DNA of 64,000 bases, taken from NCBI RefSeq assembly GCF_000473245.1, contig NC_022524.1, positions 2,752,501 through 2,816,500 on the forward strand, written 5' to 3'. A model generated the notes under the pieces. The model saw only the letters and a list, made by a program, of their open reading frames with translations. It ran no database searches and was not told the DNA's origin. Both the position numbers and the translations under genes were made by a program. Shown one piece after another: positions 44,813-53,795 of this stretch. Each line of letters begins with the position of its first letter. Position 1 is the first letter of the stretch. This DNA is from Bacillus infantis NRRL B-14911. Lineage in GTDB: Bacteria; Bacillota; Bacilli; Bacillales; Cytobacillaceae.

Positions 44813-46071
44813 TATTGGCCCCCTTCTGCATTATTTTTGCGCCGGCTGTCCAGGACCGGACTGGAAATGCCTTTGATTCCCGTCAATCCCAGAATACATA
44901 GGAAAATGGCCTGCGGCCCATAATAGGCATCCTGCGGATCAAAGTACTCTTCAAGTGTATGTATGCCCCCAAAGCTACCGCCTCCGCCAAGTGTTACAGC
45001 CGGAATTCCAAGAGCAATCGGCACATTGGAGTCGGTGCTGCTGGCTTTCTCAAACGAAGGTATGAATCCTAGCTGCCTTGAAGCCTCTGCAGCCGTTTGG
45101 ACAATGGCTGATTCCATATCCTGGCTGCCTGCCGGGCGGTCGCCTACCTGCTTGATTTCAACTGTAATTCCGGAATCAGCACCGCCGGCAGCTTCCTTGA
45201 TGATGGAGAGCGCTTCAGATTCAACCCTTGCCAGCTCATCTGCGGAAACCGAACGAAGATCGATGATCAATCTGGCTTCCGCTGCAATCGTATTGACCGA
45301 GGTCCCTCCGGATACTATCCCTACATTAAAAGTTGTTTTTGGATCTTCCGGCACCTTAAGATCTGCTATGCCGGCAATGGCTTTTCCTGCAGCATGAATG
45401 GCGCTCGGCGTCCCGAAATCCCCAAAGCTGTGGCCGCCTGAGCCCTTATAGGTAATCTCATATCTTTTACTGCCTGCAGCCAGATATGTAATTCGCTCAG
45501 GGCTGCCTGGTTCTATGGAAATGAAACCGTCTATCCCATGATCTTGTCCAAACAGCGCCTTAACGCCATTTAAATCCCCAAGTCCTTCTTCTCCAACCGT
45601 CGCTCCAAACAGAATATCCCCTTCCGTTTCGATTCCCGTTTCGTTGAACGCACGGATTAGAGTCAGTACGGCAGCCAGCCCCCTTCCGTCATCAGCGATG
45701 CCGGGAGCATAAATTTTTCCGTCTTTTACTTTTGGGACTGTGTCAGTGCCTGCTGGAAAAACAGTATCAAGATGGGCACAAACCGCAATCCTTGGTCCAT
45801 TCCCCGTTCCCTTTCTCAGGCCGAATATATTGCCTGCATCATCTTTCGAAATATCTTCAATACCCAGCTCTTCCAGCCTTCGTCTATAATACTCCCCCCG
45901 TTCCCCCTCTTCAAAGGTAGGTGCAGGGATGCTCGTCAGCTCCTTTTGATCAGCCGATGTCCGGTCATTATCATTTTTTAAAAAGGATAGTCCCTTTTGG
46001 ACAGCTGAAATGCCCGCTATTTTTTCTAATGCTTCCGCCACGCTATTCTTCAGTTCAATATTTTCCGCCAA
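44812..46071 (-). CDS. M20 family metallopeptidase
   Basis: 419 residues from a TTG at 46071 after GGGGGAAG. Zinc ligands are visible in VCAHLDTVFP, PGIADDGRGLAAV and GATVGEEGLGDLNG, with a later histidine in GGIHTLEEYFD. The dimerisation domain lies at about 205-320. Closest in pattern to peptidase T/PepT-like tripeptidases. Operon with the S9 peptidase suggests joint peptide breakdown. Confidence 0.9.
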   Translation of the reverse strand: MAENIELKNSVAEALEKIAGISAVQKGLSFLKNDNDRTSADQKELTSIPAPTFEEGERGEYYRRRLEELGIEDISKDDAGNIFGLRKGTGNGPRIAVCAHLDTVFPAGTDTVPKVKDGKIYAPGIADDGRGLAAVLTLIRAFNETGIETEGDILFGATVGEEGLGDLNGVKALFGQDHGIDGFISIEPGSPERITYLAAGSKRYEITYKGSGGHSFGDFGTPSAIHAAGKAIAGIADLKVPEDPKTTFNVGIVSGGTSVNTIAAEARLIIDLRSVSADELARVESEALSIIKEAAGGADSGITVEIKQVGDRPAGSQDMESAIVQTAAEASRQLGFIPSFEKASSTDSNVPIALGIPAVTLGGGGSFGGIHTLEEYFDPQDAYYGPQAIFLCILGLTGIKGISSPVLDSRRKNNAEGGQ

Positions 46072-46167
46072 TTTTCTTCCCCCTTTGTAAGTCTATTATT
46101 ATTATATTCCAAAAATTAAATTTATTGTTGCTGGAAGGCTTCAGAAGATTTCCTCCTTAATAAAAAA

Positions 46168-46197
46168 GGAAAAGCCCCAGATGCATGGAGCTTTTTC
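46168..46197 (-). terminator. Terminator of the copper operon
   Basis: GGAAAAGCCCCA and TGGAGCTTTTTCC around GATGCA, about 50 bp after the small membrane protein. Confidence 0.8.
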
Positions 46198-46249
46198 CTC
46201 TTGTTCTGTTTCTCTGCTTTAAAAACAAATAGCTTTATGCCATTCCTTC

Positions 46250-46372
46250 CTAATCGCTTTGATGACCGTGCTCTGGTTCCGCAGGGGGTTCAGCGATTAA
46301 TGTATCATACAAATAATAGCCGCAAATCACCAACAGCAGGTATACTGCGGCTGATATGGCCCACTTTTTCAT
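46250..46372 (-). CDS. Small membrane protein at the end of the copper operon
   Basis: 40 residues: MKKWAISAAVYLLLVICGYY, then a short tail rich in proline, glutamate and histidine ending EHGHQSD. One membrane segment (about 4-22), with the tail most likely outside. AAGGAGGG lies seven bases before the ATG and overlaps the end of copA (stop 13 bases away), so translation is probably coupled. Too short for most gene finders. A role in copper binding or as a CopA partner is inferred from the histidines and position only. Confidence 0.6.
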   Translation of the reverse strand: MKKWAISAAVYLLLVICGYYLYDTLIAEPPAEPEHGHQSD

Positions 46373-46384
46373 CAGAAGCCCTCC

Positions 46385-48799
46385 TTATAATTTGACCCGC
46401 TGCAGCCTCAGCGCATTAAGGACAACCGAGACTGAACTGAATGCCATTGCTGCCCCTGCCAGCCATGGCGCAAGCAGACCAAGTGCTGCAAAGGGGATGC
46501 CGAGCGTATTATATCCAAAAGCCCAGAAGAGGTTTTGCCGGATGTTCGAGATTGTTTTCCTGCTCATGTAAATGGCATCGGAAATGCTTCTTAAGTCGCC
46601 GCGGATCAGGGTAATATCTGCCGCCTCCATCGCTACATCAGTGCCTGTTCCGATTGCCATTCCGATGTCGGCAACAGCCAGTGCCGGCGCATCATTGATT
46701 CCGTCTCCCACCATGGCCACAATTTTCCCTTGCTTCTGCAGCTTTTTCACTTCTTCTGCCTTTCCTTCCGGGAGGACTTCAGATATTACCGCATCAACAC
46801 CAGCTTCCCTGCCGATTGCCTCGGCTGTAGCCTTGTTGTCACCTGTCATCATGATTACTTCAAGACCCATCTCCTTAAGGCGTGCGATTGCCTCGGCAGA
46901 TGTATCCTTGATTGTGTCTGCAACCGCGATGATGCCTGCAAAATGACCGTCAATGGCTGCCAGCATGGCAGTTTTACCTTGGCTTTCAAGCGTTTCAAGA
47001 TCAGCTTCAGCAGGGCTGAAATCAATAGAATCCGCACCGAGCAGCCTTCTGGTTCCTATCAGGAGCTTCTTTCCAGCCACAACAGCTTTAATGCCATATC
47101 CGGGAATTGCTTCAAATTCTTCCGCTTCTTTCATTATAATATTGCGTGCTTTGATTCCGGCTGTTATAGCTTCGGCAAGAGGATGCTCAGACTGTTTTTC
47201 TGCCGCACCTGCCATAGCCAGGAACTCCGTCTCATCCATTTCCGTCAGCACATCTGTCAATACCGGCTTCCCGTTGGTGATTGTACCAGTCTTATCAAGA
47301 ACCACCGTCGTAATGCGGTGTGTCCGTTCAAGATGCTCCCCGCCCTTAAAAAGGATACCGTATTCTGCAGCCCGCCCTGATCCGGCCATGATGGAGGTCG
47401 GTGTCGCCAAACCCAATGCACAGGGACATGCTATCACAAGAACAGCAATCAATTTTTCAAGAGCTTCTGCAAAATTGCCTGGATCTGCCCACAGGTACCA
47501 GATGAGGAATACAACGGCAGCGATCCCCACAACAATCGGTACAAATATCCCGGAAATCTTGTCAGCAAGGCGCTGGATTGGTGCCTTTGAACCTTGTGCA
47601 TCCTCAACAACCTTGATGATTTGTGCGAGGGCTGTATCTTTACCCACTTTTGCTGCCTGCACTTTTATGAAACCATTTTTGTTGATGGTTGCCCCAATGA
47701 CTGAATCGCCGGGCTCCTTATCTGCAGGTACGCTTTCTCCTGTTATCATGCTTTCATCCACGGCGGTTCTTCCCTCAAGGATCATTCCGTCAGCAGGAAT
47801 TTTCTCTCCTGGCTTCACGGCAAGGATATCACCGGGCATGACGCTTTCCAGGGGAATTTCGGTTTCCTCGCCATTCCTGATGACGCGCGCCGTTTTAGCC
47901 TGCAGATTCATCAGCTTTTTAATGGCCTCAGAAGACCGTCCTTTTGCTTTGGCTTCAAACAGTTTCCCCAGAATAATCAGCGTTATCAGGACTGCACTGG
48001 TCTCAAAATAAAGATTTACTGAGTGGCCCCCTGAACCTATCGATCTTATTGATAAATATAAGCTGTAGAAAAAGGCAGCAGAGGTGCCGAGGGCAACCAG
48101 TACATCCATATTGGCGCTGCCGTTTCTAAGAGCTTTGTAGGCGCCTGTATAAAACTGGCGGCCGATGATAAACTGGACTGGAGCAGCAAGGGCCAGCTGC
48201 ACCCAGGGATTCATGAACATCTCCGGCACATACAGGAAGCTGGTAAAGCTGAAATGTCCAGCCATTGCCCATAATAATGGCAGAGAAAGAATAAGAGCAA
48301 AAGTGAATTTTCCTTTCTGTCTCTCTATTTCTCTTTCACGGTGGTCCTGCTCTTCACCTGCCACCTCCTCAGTTCTCAGGGCAGCACCATAGCCAAGTTT
48401 TTCAACTCTTTTAATAAGGTCAGCCGGCGATACTGCAGAAGGATTATAGACCACATCTGCCCTTTCCAGCGCCAAATTGACGTTTGCATCACTGATTCCG
48501 TCCATTTTCTTTAGCCCTTTTTCAATGCGTGCGGAGCAGGCTGCACAGGTCATGCCTGTAATGGCGAGCTCTGCCTTTTCAGTCACAACCTTGTAGCCCA
48601 GATTTTCTACCTTTTCAAAAATATCTTCCTGCTTCACTTTTTCAGGGTTAAATTGAACAGCCGCTTTTTCAAGAGCCAAATTGACTGAAGCATTTTCCAC
48701 ACCTTCAACCTTTTTGAGTCCTTTTTCTATTCTTACGGCACAGGCTGAACAGGTCATCCCGCTTATTTCAAACTGAGTTTCTTTTGCTTGCTCGCTCAT
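46385..48799 (-). CDS. copA: Copper-translocating P-type ATPase
   Basis: 804 residues, P1B ATPase. Two N-terminal heavy-metal domains (GMTCSACAVRIEKGLKK and GMTCAACSARIEKGLKK), eight membrane segments, the translocation motif ACPCALGLATPTS, the phosphorylation motif DKTGTITNGKP, the SEHPLAEAI motif and the hinge GDGINDAPAL. Exports Cu(I) from the cytosol. GGAG before the ATG at 48799. A CsoR box lies just upstream, between copZ and copA. Confidence 0.96.
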   Translation of the reverse strand: MSEQAKETQFEISGMTCSACAVRIEKGLKKVEGVENASVNLALEKAAVQFNPEKVKQEDIFEKVENLGYKVVTEKAELAITGMTCAACSARIEKGLKKMDGISDANVNLALERADVVYNPSAVSPADLIKRVEKLGYGAALRTEEVAGEEQDHREREIERQKGKFTFALILSLPLLWAMAGHFSFTSFLYVPEMFMNPWVQLALAAPVQFIIGRQFYTGAYKALRNGSANMDVLVALGTSAAFFYSLYLSIRSIGSGGHSVNLYFETSAVLITLIILGKLFEAKAKGRSSEAIKKLMNLQAKTARVIRNGEETEIPLESVMPGDILAVKPGEKIPADGMILEGRTAVDESMITGESVPADKEPGDSVIGATINKNGFIKVQAAKVGKDTALAQIIKVVEDAQGSKAPIQRLADKISGIFVPIVVGIAAVVFLIWYLWADPGNFAEALEKLIAVLVIACPCALGLATPTSIMAGSGRAAEYGILFKGGEHLERTHRITTVVLDKTGTITNGKPVLTDVLTEMDETEFLAMAGAAEKQSEHPLAEAITAGIKARNIIMKEAEEFEAIPGYGIKAVVAGKKLLIGTRRLLGADSIDFSPAEADLETLESQGKTAMLAAIDGHFAGIIAVADTIKDTSAEAIARLKEMGLEVIMMTGDNKATAEAIGREAGVDAVISEVLPEGKAEEVKKLQKQGKIVAMVGDGINDAPALAVADIGMAIGTGTDVAMEAADITLIRGDLRSISDAIYMSRKTISNIRQNLFWAFGYNTLGIPFAALGLLAPWLAGAAMAFSSVSVVLNALRLQRVKL

Positions 48800-48813
48800 C
48801 GCTCACATCTCCT

Positions 48814-48832
48814 TATACCTATACGGGGTATA
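48814..48832. promoter_or_regulatory. CsoR operator between copZ and copA
   Basis: TATACCTATACGGGGTATA, a near-palindrome like the B. subtilis copZA operator, 15 bp before the copA start. Confidence 0.75.
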
Positions 48833-48884
48833 TTTTGATGAAAAAGAGAACGTGCCTCAGCACGGTCCCGCAGGCTATTTGCTG

Positions 48885-49091
48885 TTAGACAACATCATAG
48901 CCCTGATCATCGATTGTTTCTTTAATTTCGCCTAGATTTACTTTGGATGAATCATATTCGACATTGACTTTGCCATTCTCTAGATCAACCTTTACAGCAG
49001 ATACGCCTTCAAGCTTCCCTACGCTTCCTTCTACAGCTTTTACGCAATGGCCGCAGCTCATGCCTTTTACTTCTAATGTGATTGTTTCCAT
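48885..49091 (-). CDS. copZ: Copper chaperone CopZ
   Basis: 68 residues with a single heavy-metal domain: MxCxxC is GMSCGHCVKAVEGSVGKL. Delivers Cu(I) to CopA. It starts at 49091, 15 bp after the csoR stop codon (49106), and has its own good ribosome site GGAGAG. Conserved order csoR-copZ-copA. Confidence 0.95.
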   Translation of the reverse strand: METITLEVKGMSCGHCVKAVEGSVGKLEGVSAVKVDLENGKVNVEYDSSKVNLGEIKETIDDQGYDVV

Positions 49092-49105
49092 TCTGAATCT
49101 CTCCT

Positions 49106-49450
49106 TTATTTCTTCATTAGTCTTTGTACAGTTACCAGCAGCTCATCAACCACCTCAAGATCGTTCTCCTGGATCCTCTCGACAACACAGCTCTTCAGGT
49201 GTCCTTCGAGCAGAATTTTGGCAACGCTGTTCAAAGCAGACTGAGTGGCTGAAATCTGGGTAATAACATCATCACAATACGTATCCTTTTCAATCAGGCC
49301 TTTGATTCCCCGGATCTGGCCTTCAATCCGGTTGAGCCTGGTGACAAGGTTTTTCTTTGTCACTTCTGAGTGATGGCTCTTCCGCCCGCTCACATGATCG
49401 CAGCTTTCACCCTCAGGGACTAACGGCAATTCATTTAATTCCTTTTCCAT
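49106..49450 (-). CDS. csoR: Copper-sensing repressor CsoR
   Basis: 114 residues. The copper ligands Cys-His-Cys are present in DTYCDDVITQ, EGHLKSCVV, and the helical bundle RLNRIEGQIRGIKGLIEKD is the family hallmark. Represses the operon until Cu(I) binds. The N-terminal 25 residues are longer than usual and rich in histidine and glutamate (ESCDHVSGRKSHHSE), possibly extra metal binding. Confidence 0.94.
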   Translation of the reverse strand: MEKELNELPLVPEGESCDHVSGRKSHHSEVTKKNLVTRLNRIEGQIRGIKGLIEKDTYCDDVITQISATQSALNSVAKILLEGHLKSCVVERIQENDLEVVDELLVTVQRLMKK

Positions 49451-49478
49451 TAAATTCCCTCCCCTTATCTGTATTGTA

Positions 49479-49499
49479 GTATACCCTGGTATGGTATGT
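49479..49499. promoter_or_regulatory. CsoR operator upstream of csoR
   Basis: GTATACCCTGGTATGGTATGT, resembling the second box in the operon. Position about 30 bp before csoR suits autoregulation. Confidence 0.65.
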
Positions 49500-49532
49500 A
49501 AAGAAATTCTTCTCAGATTAGAAAAAAAAATA

Positions 49533-49558
49533 AAAAAGGAGAATCTCAGCTCCTTTTT
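49533..49558 (-). terminator. Terminator of the ATP-grasp gene
   Basis: AAAAAGGAG and CTCCTTTTT arms around AATCTCAG, beginning at the stop codon. Confidence 0.8.
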
Positions 49559-50583
49559 CAGCTTAGGATAACCTCTTTTTCAAGATAGCTTGCCCTTATC
49601 CCGAAATTCGGGGGAGCAGGATCAATCTTTTCATTTAAGAGGAGTTTAATGGCAAGATAAGGGAAGTTAATGCCGGACAGGCAGCTGATATGAAGCCCAC
49701 CGCTCATTCTCGGGTTGATTTCCAGCAGCTTCGGTACACCTTGTCCATATTTGACCTGGACATTGAATACATAAGGAACCGGGTATTCCCGATGAAGGTT
49801 TTCGGCTATCCCGCTGAGCAGCAGGTTTTCCTCCAGCTCCCTCACCCTGCCATGCCCTTTTTTCCTTGGAATGCTGGTGTACAGCTTGCCGCCGTCGGCC
49901 AGGCAGTCGATACTGTACTCAGGGCCATCCAGATATTCGAGCACCATCAGGTCTGGAAAACTTTCCTGCTGCGATAAAATCCCGCAGGCATTCGCAAAGG
50001 AAATCCGGTGTCCAACCCCTTGCCCGAACAGCTCCGCTATTGAATCTTCACGATCCTTTACCACTCTGAAACCATATGCCCCTTCTCCAATAACAGGCTT
50101 GAAGCAGACTTTATGGCCCGCTGCCCTAAGCTTATGATAGGCTTCCTTGAAGCCTGCCGCTGTATTGACGACTTCGTAGTCAGGGATGCTTACCAGCTGC
50201 TTGCCGGCTGAATTCTTTTCCTCAATTGACCGGTAGATGGCCGCCTTATTGTCCATGAAGGACATAAGCATTGGGTCCGGGCAGACAAGCACCTTGACGC
50301 CTATTGCTTCAAAACGGGGAAGATTCCGTGAAATCAGGACATTTTCCTTGCGGGGAATAAAAATATCAATCTCGTTCCGGGCACAGAAATCCAGGCAGAA
50401 CAAAATATATTCCTCACCGGATATATCAGGCTCAGTCCCTTTGAAATCGCATACCTGCAAATAGAGTGCATCCTTATCCGGATGGGTCCCATATACGGTA
50501 AAGCTTCTATTGTCAGGATTGTTCTTAATCATTGTGATATAATGGCTCACCGTCGTGAACCAGCGGTTAAACCAGATTTTCAT
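49558..50583 (-). CDS. ATP-grasp domain protein
   Basis: 341 residues from the ATG at 50583, six bases after GAGGG. The order preATP-grasp (1-100, including RNLPRFEAIGVKVLVCPDP), the ATP-binding lobe (GHKVCFKPVIGEGAYGFRVV) and the magnesium-binding LLEINPRMSGGLHIS is clear. Enzymes of this type ligate acids to amines using ATP. Resemblance to carbamoyl-phosphate-synthase-like ligases; substrate unknown. No partner genes. Confidence 0.82.
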   Translation of the reverse strand: MKIWFNRWFTTVSHYITMIKNNPDNRSFTVYGTHPDKDALYLQVCDFKGTEPDISGEEYILFCLDFCARNEIDIFIPRKENVLISRNLPRFEAIGVKVLVCPDPMLMSFMDNKAAIYRSIEEKNSAGKQLVSIPDYEVVNTAAGFKEAYHKLRAAGHKVCFKPVIGEGAYGFRVVKDREDSIAELFGQGVGHRISFANACGILSQQESFPDLMVLEYLDGPEYSIDCLADGGKLYTSIPRKKGHGRVRELEENLLLSGIAENLHREYPVPYVFNVQVKYGQGVPKLLEINPRMSGGLHISCLSGINFPYLAIKLLLNEKIDPAPPNFGIRASYLEKEVILS

Positions 50584-50719
50584 GCCAGCCCTCATTCCCC
50601 TGTCAGTAAAATATGAACTCCTGAGAACTCCTTTGCCATAACAGGCTGAAAAAAAGGAATACTCTGATAGATCTATTATCTCACATTTTCGACAGAGGTA
50701 AACAGATTCTGCTAATCTT

Positions 50720-51631
50720 CTACTGCATAAAAGTCACACTGTACAGGATGATCGGCAGGGTGATGAGGCTCAGGCAAGTGCTGGCAAGCGTCACGCTTGA
50801 AACAAGCTCCGGATCTGTACCATATTGAACGGCATACATGGTCGTATTAGCAGCAGAAGGCATGGCCGCCATGACAATCATAATCTGCTTCAGAAGAGTA
50901 TCCGCAGGCAGGAAAAATGTAAAAGCCAGCGCGATCAAAGGAGATACAACCATTCTCAAGGTAAGGGAGACAGAGAGCGGGCCTATTTCCAGGTTTTTTA
51001 CTGATATATTGGCGAGCGTGATGCCAAGGATGATCATGACCGTTGGTATGGCTGCATCTCCTACCATCCGGACTGCTTCCATCAGCGTCCCGCTGACAGG
51101 TATGTTCATAAACTGCAATGCCGCTCCCAGCAAGGCGCCGTAAACAATCGGCACCCTCACAACCTCTTTCAGGGCTGTTTTGAAACTGGCATTTTCGATA
51201 GACCCTTTAGCTGCATAGTATACCCCAAGGGTGCACATCAGCAGCTGCTGGATGACCATCAGCACAATCGCGTATTTTATTCCTTCCTGGCCAAATGCAA
51301 AAAGAACTAGCGGAGTTCCATAATTGCCGTTATTCATGAATGCAGAGGATAAAATGATAGCGCAAGTGCGCTTTCTGCTGTATCCTGCAAAATAAGCCGC
51401 AGCATACACGATCGCAATAATTGCCAGGGCCAGCCCTATAGTGTAAATAGCCATGACTGCATAATCAAGATTAAACTCCGTTTCGTAGAAAGTCCTGAAG
51501 GCAAGAAAGGGAGTCATTAAGTAAATAGCCACGATGGACAGTGATTTCGTTTCCAGCCTGAAGATTTTCTGGCCGGCATAGCCAAGGCCAAAGATAAGAA
51601 AAATCGGAATTAAGATTGCTATAAAGGACAT
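50720..51631 (-). CDS. AEC family transporter
   Basis: 303 residues; the ATG at 51631 has GGAAG upstream. About ten membrane segments, with SSAFMNNGNYGTPLVLFAFG in the first half and AAMPSAANTTMYAVQYGTDP in the second, both characteristic of auxin-efflux-carrier-like proteins. Members move malate, malonate or other organic acids. Monocistronic. Confidence 0.9.
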   Translation of the reverse strand: MSFIAILIPIFLIFGLGYAGQKIFRLETKSLSIVAIYLMTPFLAFRTFYETEFNLDYAVMAIYTIGLALAIIAIVYAAAYFAGYSRKRTCAIILSSAFMNNGNYGTPLVLFAFGQEGIKYAIVLMVIQQLLMCTLGVYYAAKGSIENASFKTALKEVVRVPIVYGALLGAALQFMNIPVSGTLMEAVRMVGDAAIPTVMIILGITLANISVKNLEIGPLSVSLTLRMVVSPLIALAFTFFLPADTLLKQIMIVMAAMPSAANTTMYAVQYGTDPELVSSVTLASTCLSLITLPIILYSVTFMQ

Positions 51632-51764
51632 TTCATCAGCTTCCATTCAAAATATTTCGGATTTCGTAAAAACCATTTCCATTATACAAGAATCTGTACT
51701 TCTCTGCTCAGGAAAAGCATTAAAGTTAGCACTACACCACAAATTGGAATAAAAACCAAAAAAA

Positions 51765-51794
51765 GCATGATTGCAGCAGCTGCTGCAATCATGC
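51765..51794 (-). terminator. Terminator of the HesB-like gene
   Basis: Perfect palindrome of 30 bases (GCATGATTGCAGCA with TGCTGCAATCATGC) followed on the minus strand by TTTTTTT. Confidence 0.9.
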
Positions 51795-51801
51795 CTTCTT
51801 T

Positions 51802-52098
51802 TTAATGATGATGCTTTTCTTTTAAGGGATTGTAGATGACAAATTCCTCTTTTGGAACAAAGAAGTATTGGATCCATACACCATCGAGGAAATCTTCCCG
51901 TGCATCGAGCAGAATGTCGATATCCTTGTCGGTTGTTACAATTTCATCATGCTCTGCAGGTGTATCGAGCTTGATGTCATAATGGGCGTGGTTTCCGTGA
52001 TGCTCTGTCACAAAAACGCGGATATACTGGCCTTCTTCTGCTGTTTCCAGCATCTTTTTCAGCACTTTAGCCGCATTGCGGTTGATTTTCACTTTCAT
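51802..52098 (-). CDS. HesB/YfhF-like protein without cysteines
   Basis: 98 residues with the HesB/IscA-like fold (VKINRNAAKVLKKMLETAEE and VFVTEHHGNHAHYDIKLDTP). The three cysteines used for iron-sulfur assembly in IscA are all absent; no cysteine occurs in the protein. Histidines are abundant instead (EHHGNHAH, KEKHHH), so a metal-binding role other than cluster assembly is possible. Lies 22 bp downstream of the OYE gene, probably the same transcript. Confidence 0.75.
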   Translation of the reverse strand: MKVKINRNAAKVLKKMLETAEEGQYIRVFVTEHHGNHAHYDIKLDTPAEHDEIVTTDKDIDILLDAREDFLDGVWIQYFFVPKEEFVIYNPLKEKHHH

Positions 52099-52120
52099 TT
52101 ATCCGAACTCCTTTTAAGTG

Positions 52121-53242
52121 TTATACGCCAGGGAACCAGCCAGGGGTATTAATGATGGCCTGCCAGAGCGGATCTGGAACAGTCAGTTCCTGCTGGGCAT
52201 CCTTATCGATTTTGGTTTTGATTTCGTCTTCCCTGCCCTCTTCGACTTTTTGCACCCACTCAGGATCAATGATCAGCTCACGGCCCAGCGCGATAAGAGG
52301 GACGCCTGTTCCAAACGCTTTTTCTACTTCTTCCGGCGTATAAAGAGAACCAACGCCGATAACAGGGACAAGGCTGCCGACTCTTTCCTGGATGATCTCG
52401 ATTCTTGACCTAGTGTCCTCGACTCCGCGGCGCGGCGCTGACCAGAAGTCCTGGAGTGAAACGTGGAGATAGTCGAGATCTTTTTTTGCCAGCTCATCGA
52501 TCAGGACCAGCGTATCCGCCATCGTGATACCCGGTGTTTCCGGTTCTTCAGGAGAAAATCTGTAGCCTACAGCAAACGGCTTTTTAGCGTGTGCCGCAAC
52601 AGTCTTCTTGACTTCATCAACAACAGCGAGCGGGAAAGTAAGCCTCTTTTCCAGGCTGCCTCCCCATTGATCATCCCTGCGGTTTGAATGAGGGGAGAAG
52701 AATTGCTGCAGCAGATAGCCGTTGGCTCCATGGATTTCCACCCCGTCATACCCTGCTTCAATTGCACGTCTTGCGGCTTCGCCGAAATCTTTAATAATGC
52801 TCTCAACTTCCTCGCCGCTGAGCGCGCGCGGTTCCTTTTTTCCTTCACCTGAGCCTGCAACTGCACTGGCGCTTACAATATCTCCATTCGGGACGAGCTC
52901 AGGAGGGCATTCCCTTCCTCCGTGGAAAATCTGCAGGATCGCTTTTGCGCCGCCTGCCTGGATGTCTTCCGCTAGGCGCTTCAAGCTTGGGACATATTCA
53001 TCTTTATGGCCGGCAAACTCCCCAGGGAAGCCTTTTCCATTCTCGGTCACATATGTACAAGCCGTAATCACCATGCCAGGCCCCTTTGACCGGCGGGCAT
53101 AATATGCAGCCTCAGCATCAGAAACAGTATCATCTTCATTGGAAGAGAAATTTGTCATTGGTGCCATGACCAGTCTGTTTTTAACTTCAATCCCACTTTT
53201 AAAAGTAAATGACTCAAAAAATTGCTTGTATTGTTCTTTCAT
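52121..53242 (-). CDS. NADH-dependent flavin oxidoreductase (Old Yellow Enzyme family)
   Basis: 373 residues, FMN-binding TIM barrel. Features are NRLVMAPMTNFSSNED near the start, the active-site pair HGANGYLLQQFFSPHSNRR, and a phosphate-binding end VIGVGSLYTPEEVEKA. Reduces enones, nitro-esters or similar substrates. AGGAGGACATC before the ATG at 53242. In an operon with the ABM monooxygenase upstream and the HesB-like protein downstream. Confidence 0.92.
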   Translation of the reverse strand: MKEQYKQFFESFTFKSGIEVKNRLVMAPMTNFSSNEDDTVSDAEAAYYARRSKGPGMVITACTYVTENGKGFPGEFAGHKDEYVPSLKRLAEDIQAGGAKAILQIFHGGRECPPELVPNGDIVSASAVAGSGEGKKEPRALSGEEVESIIKDFGEAARRAIEAGYDGVEIHGANGYLLQQFFSPHSNRRDDQWGGSLEKRLTFPLAVVDEVKKTVAAHAKKPFAVGYRFSPEEPETPGITMADTLVLIDELAKKDLDYLHVSLQDFWSAPRRGVEDTRSRIEIIQERVGSLVPVIGVGSLYTPEEVEKAFGTGVPLIALGRELIIDPEWVQKVEEGREDEIKTKIDKDAQQELTVPDPLWQAIINTPGWFPGV

Positions 53243-53269
53243 AAACCTGATGTCCTCCTTTGGTGTTGT

Positions 53270-53560
53270 TTAAAGTTCTTCCGCTTCAAAGCGTTCTGCC
53301 TTCAGCGGTGCTGCCAATACTTCTTTCATTTCCTGCATATAGTTCTGGAAGTGGGCAGTTTCCCCGTGCAGTCTTACCGCTTCCTTGTCCTTCCATTTCT
53401 CAAGCATCACAAATGAATTTTCATTCCCGGCACTCTCAAATAAATCATAGCTGATATTTCCTTCCTCAGCCTGTGACCCTTTGACTACCTCTTTCGTTTT
53501 CTCAAGGAAAACATCACGCTTTGCCGGATCCACCGTAATATGGGCATGGATAATAATCAT
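53270..53560 (-). CDS. ABM-type quinol monooxygenase-like protein
   Basis: 96 residues from the ATG at 53560 with AAGGAGGAG upstream. Antibiotic biosynthesis monooxygenase fold (IIIHAHITVDPAKRDVFLEKT, ISYDLFESAGNENSFVMLEKW). Similar to YgiN/YdhR types that act on quinols or protect against reactive carbonyls. Stop codon is 27 bp before the OYE start. Confidence 0.88.
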   Translation of the reverse strand: MIIIHAHITVDPAKRDVFLEKTKEVVKGSQAEEGNISYDLFESAGNENSFVMLEKWKDKEAVRLHGETAHFQNYMQEMKEVLAAPLKAERFEAEEL

Positions 53561-53764
53561 GGACAGCTCCTCCTTCATTTTTTACAAAGTTTAGTATTGG
53601 TTAAAAATCAAATATCTTCCCGATTATTAAACTGTAACAAAAAAAGTTACATTAACGATATAAGGAAGGATTAAAGATATCATATTCTACCGGGAGGTTT
53701 TTTTCAAAGGAAATGCCTGATTGAAATGCGTAAGAGGCTTGCTCAATTAAAGAAAGCAGTAAAA

Positions 53765-53790
53765 AAGCACACTCCGTTATGAGTGTGCTT
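53765..53790 (-). terminator. Terminator of mupG
   Basis: AAGCACACTC and GAGTGTGCTT around CGTTAT, five bases after the stop codon, followed on the minus strand by TTTTTAC. Confidence 0.88.
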
Positions 53791-53795
53791 CTGCT

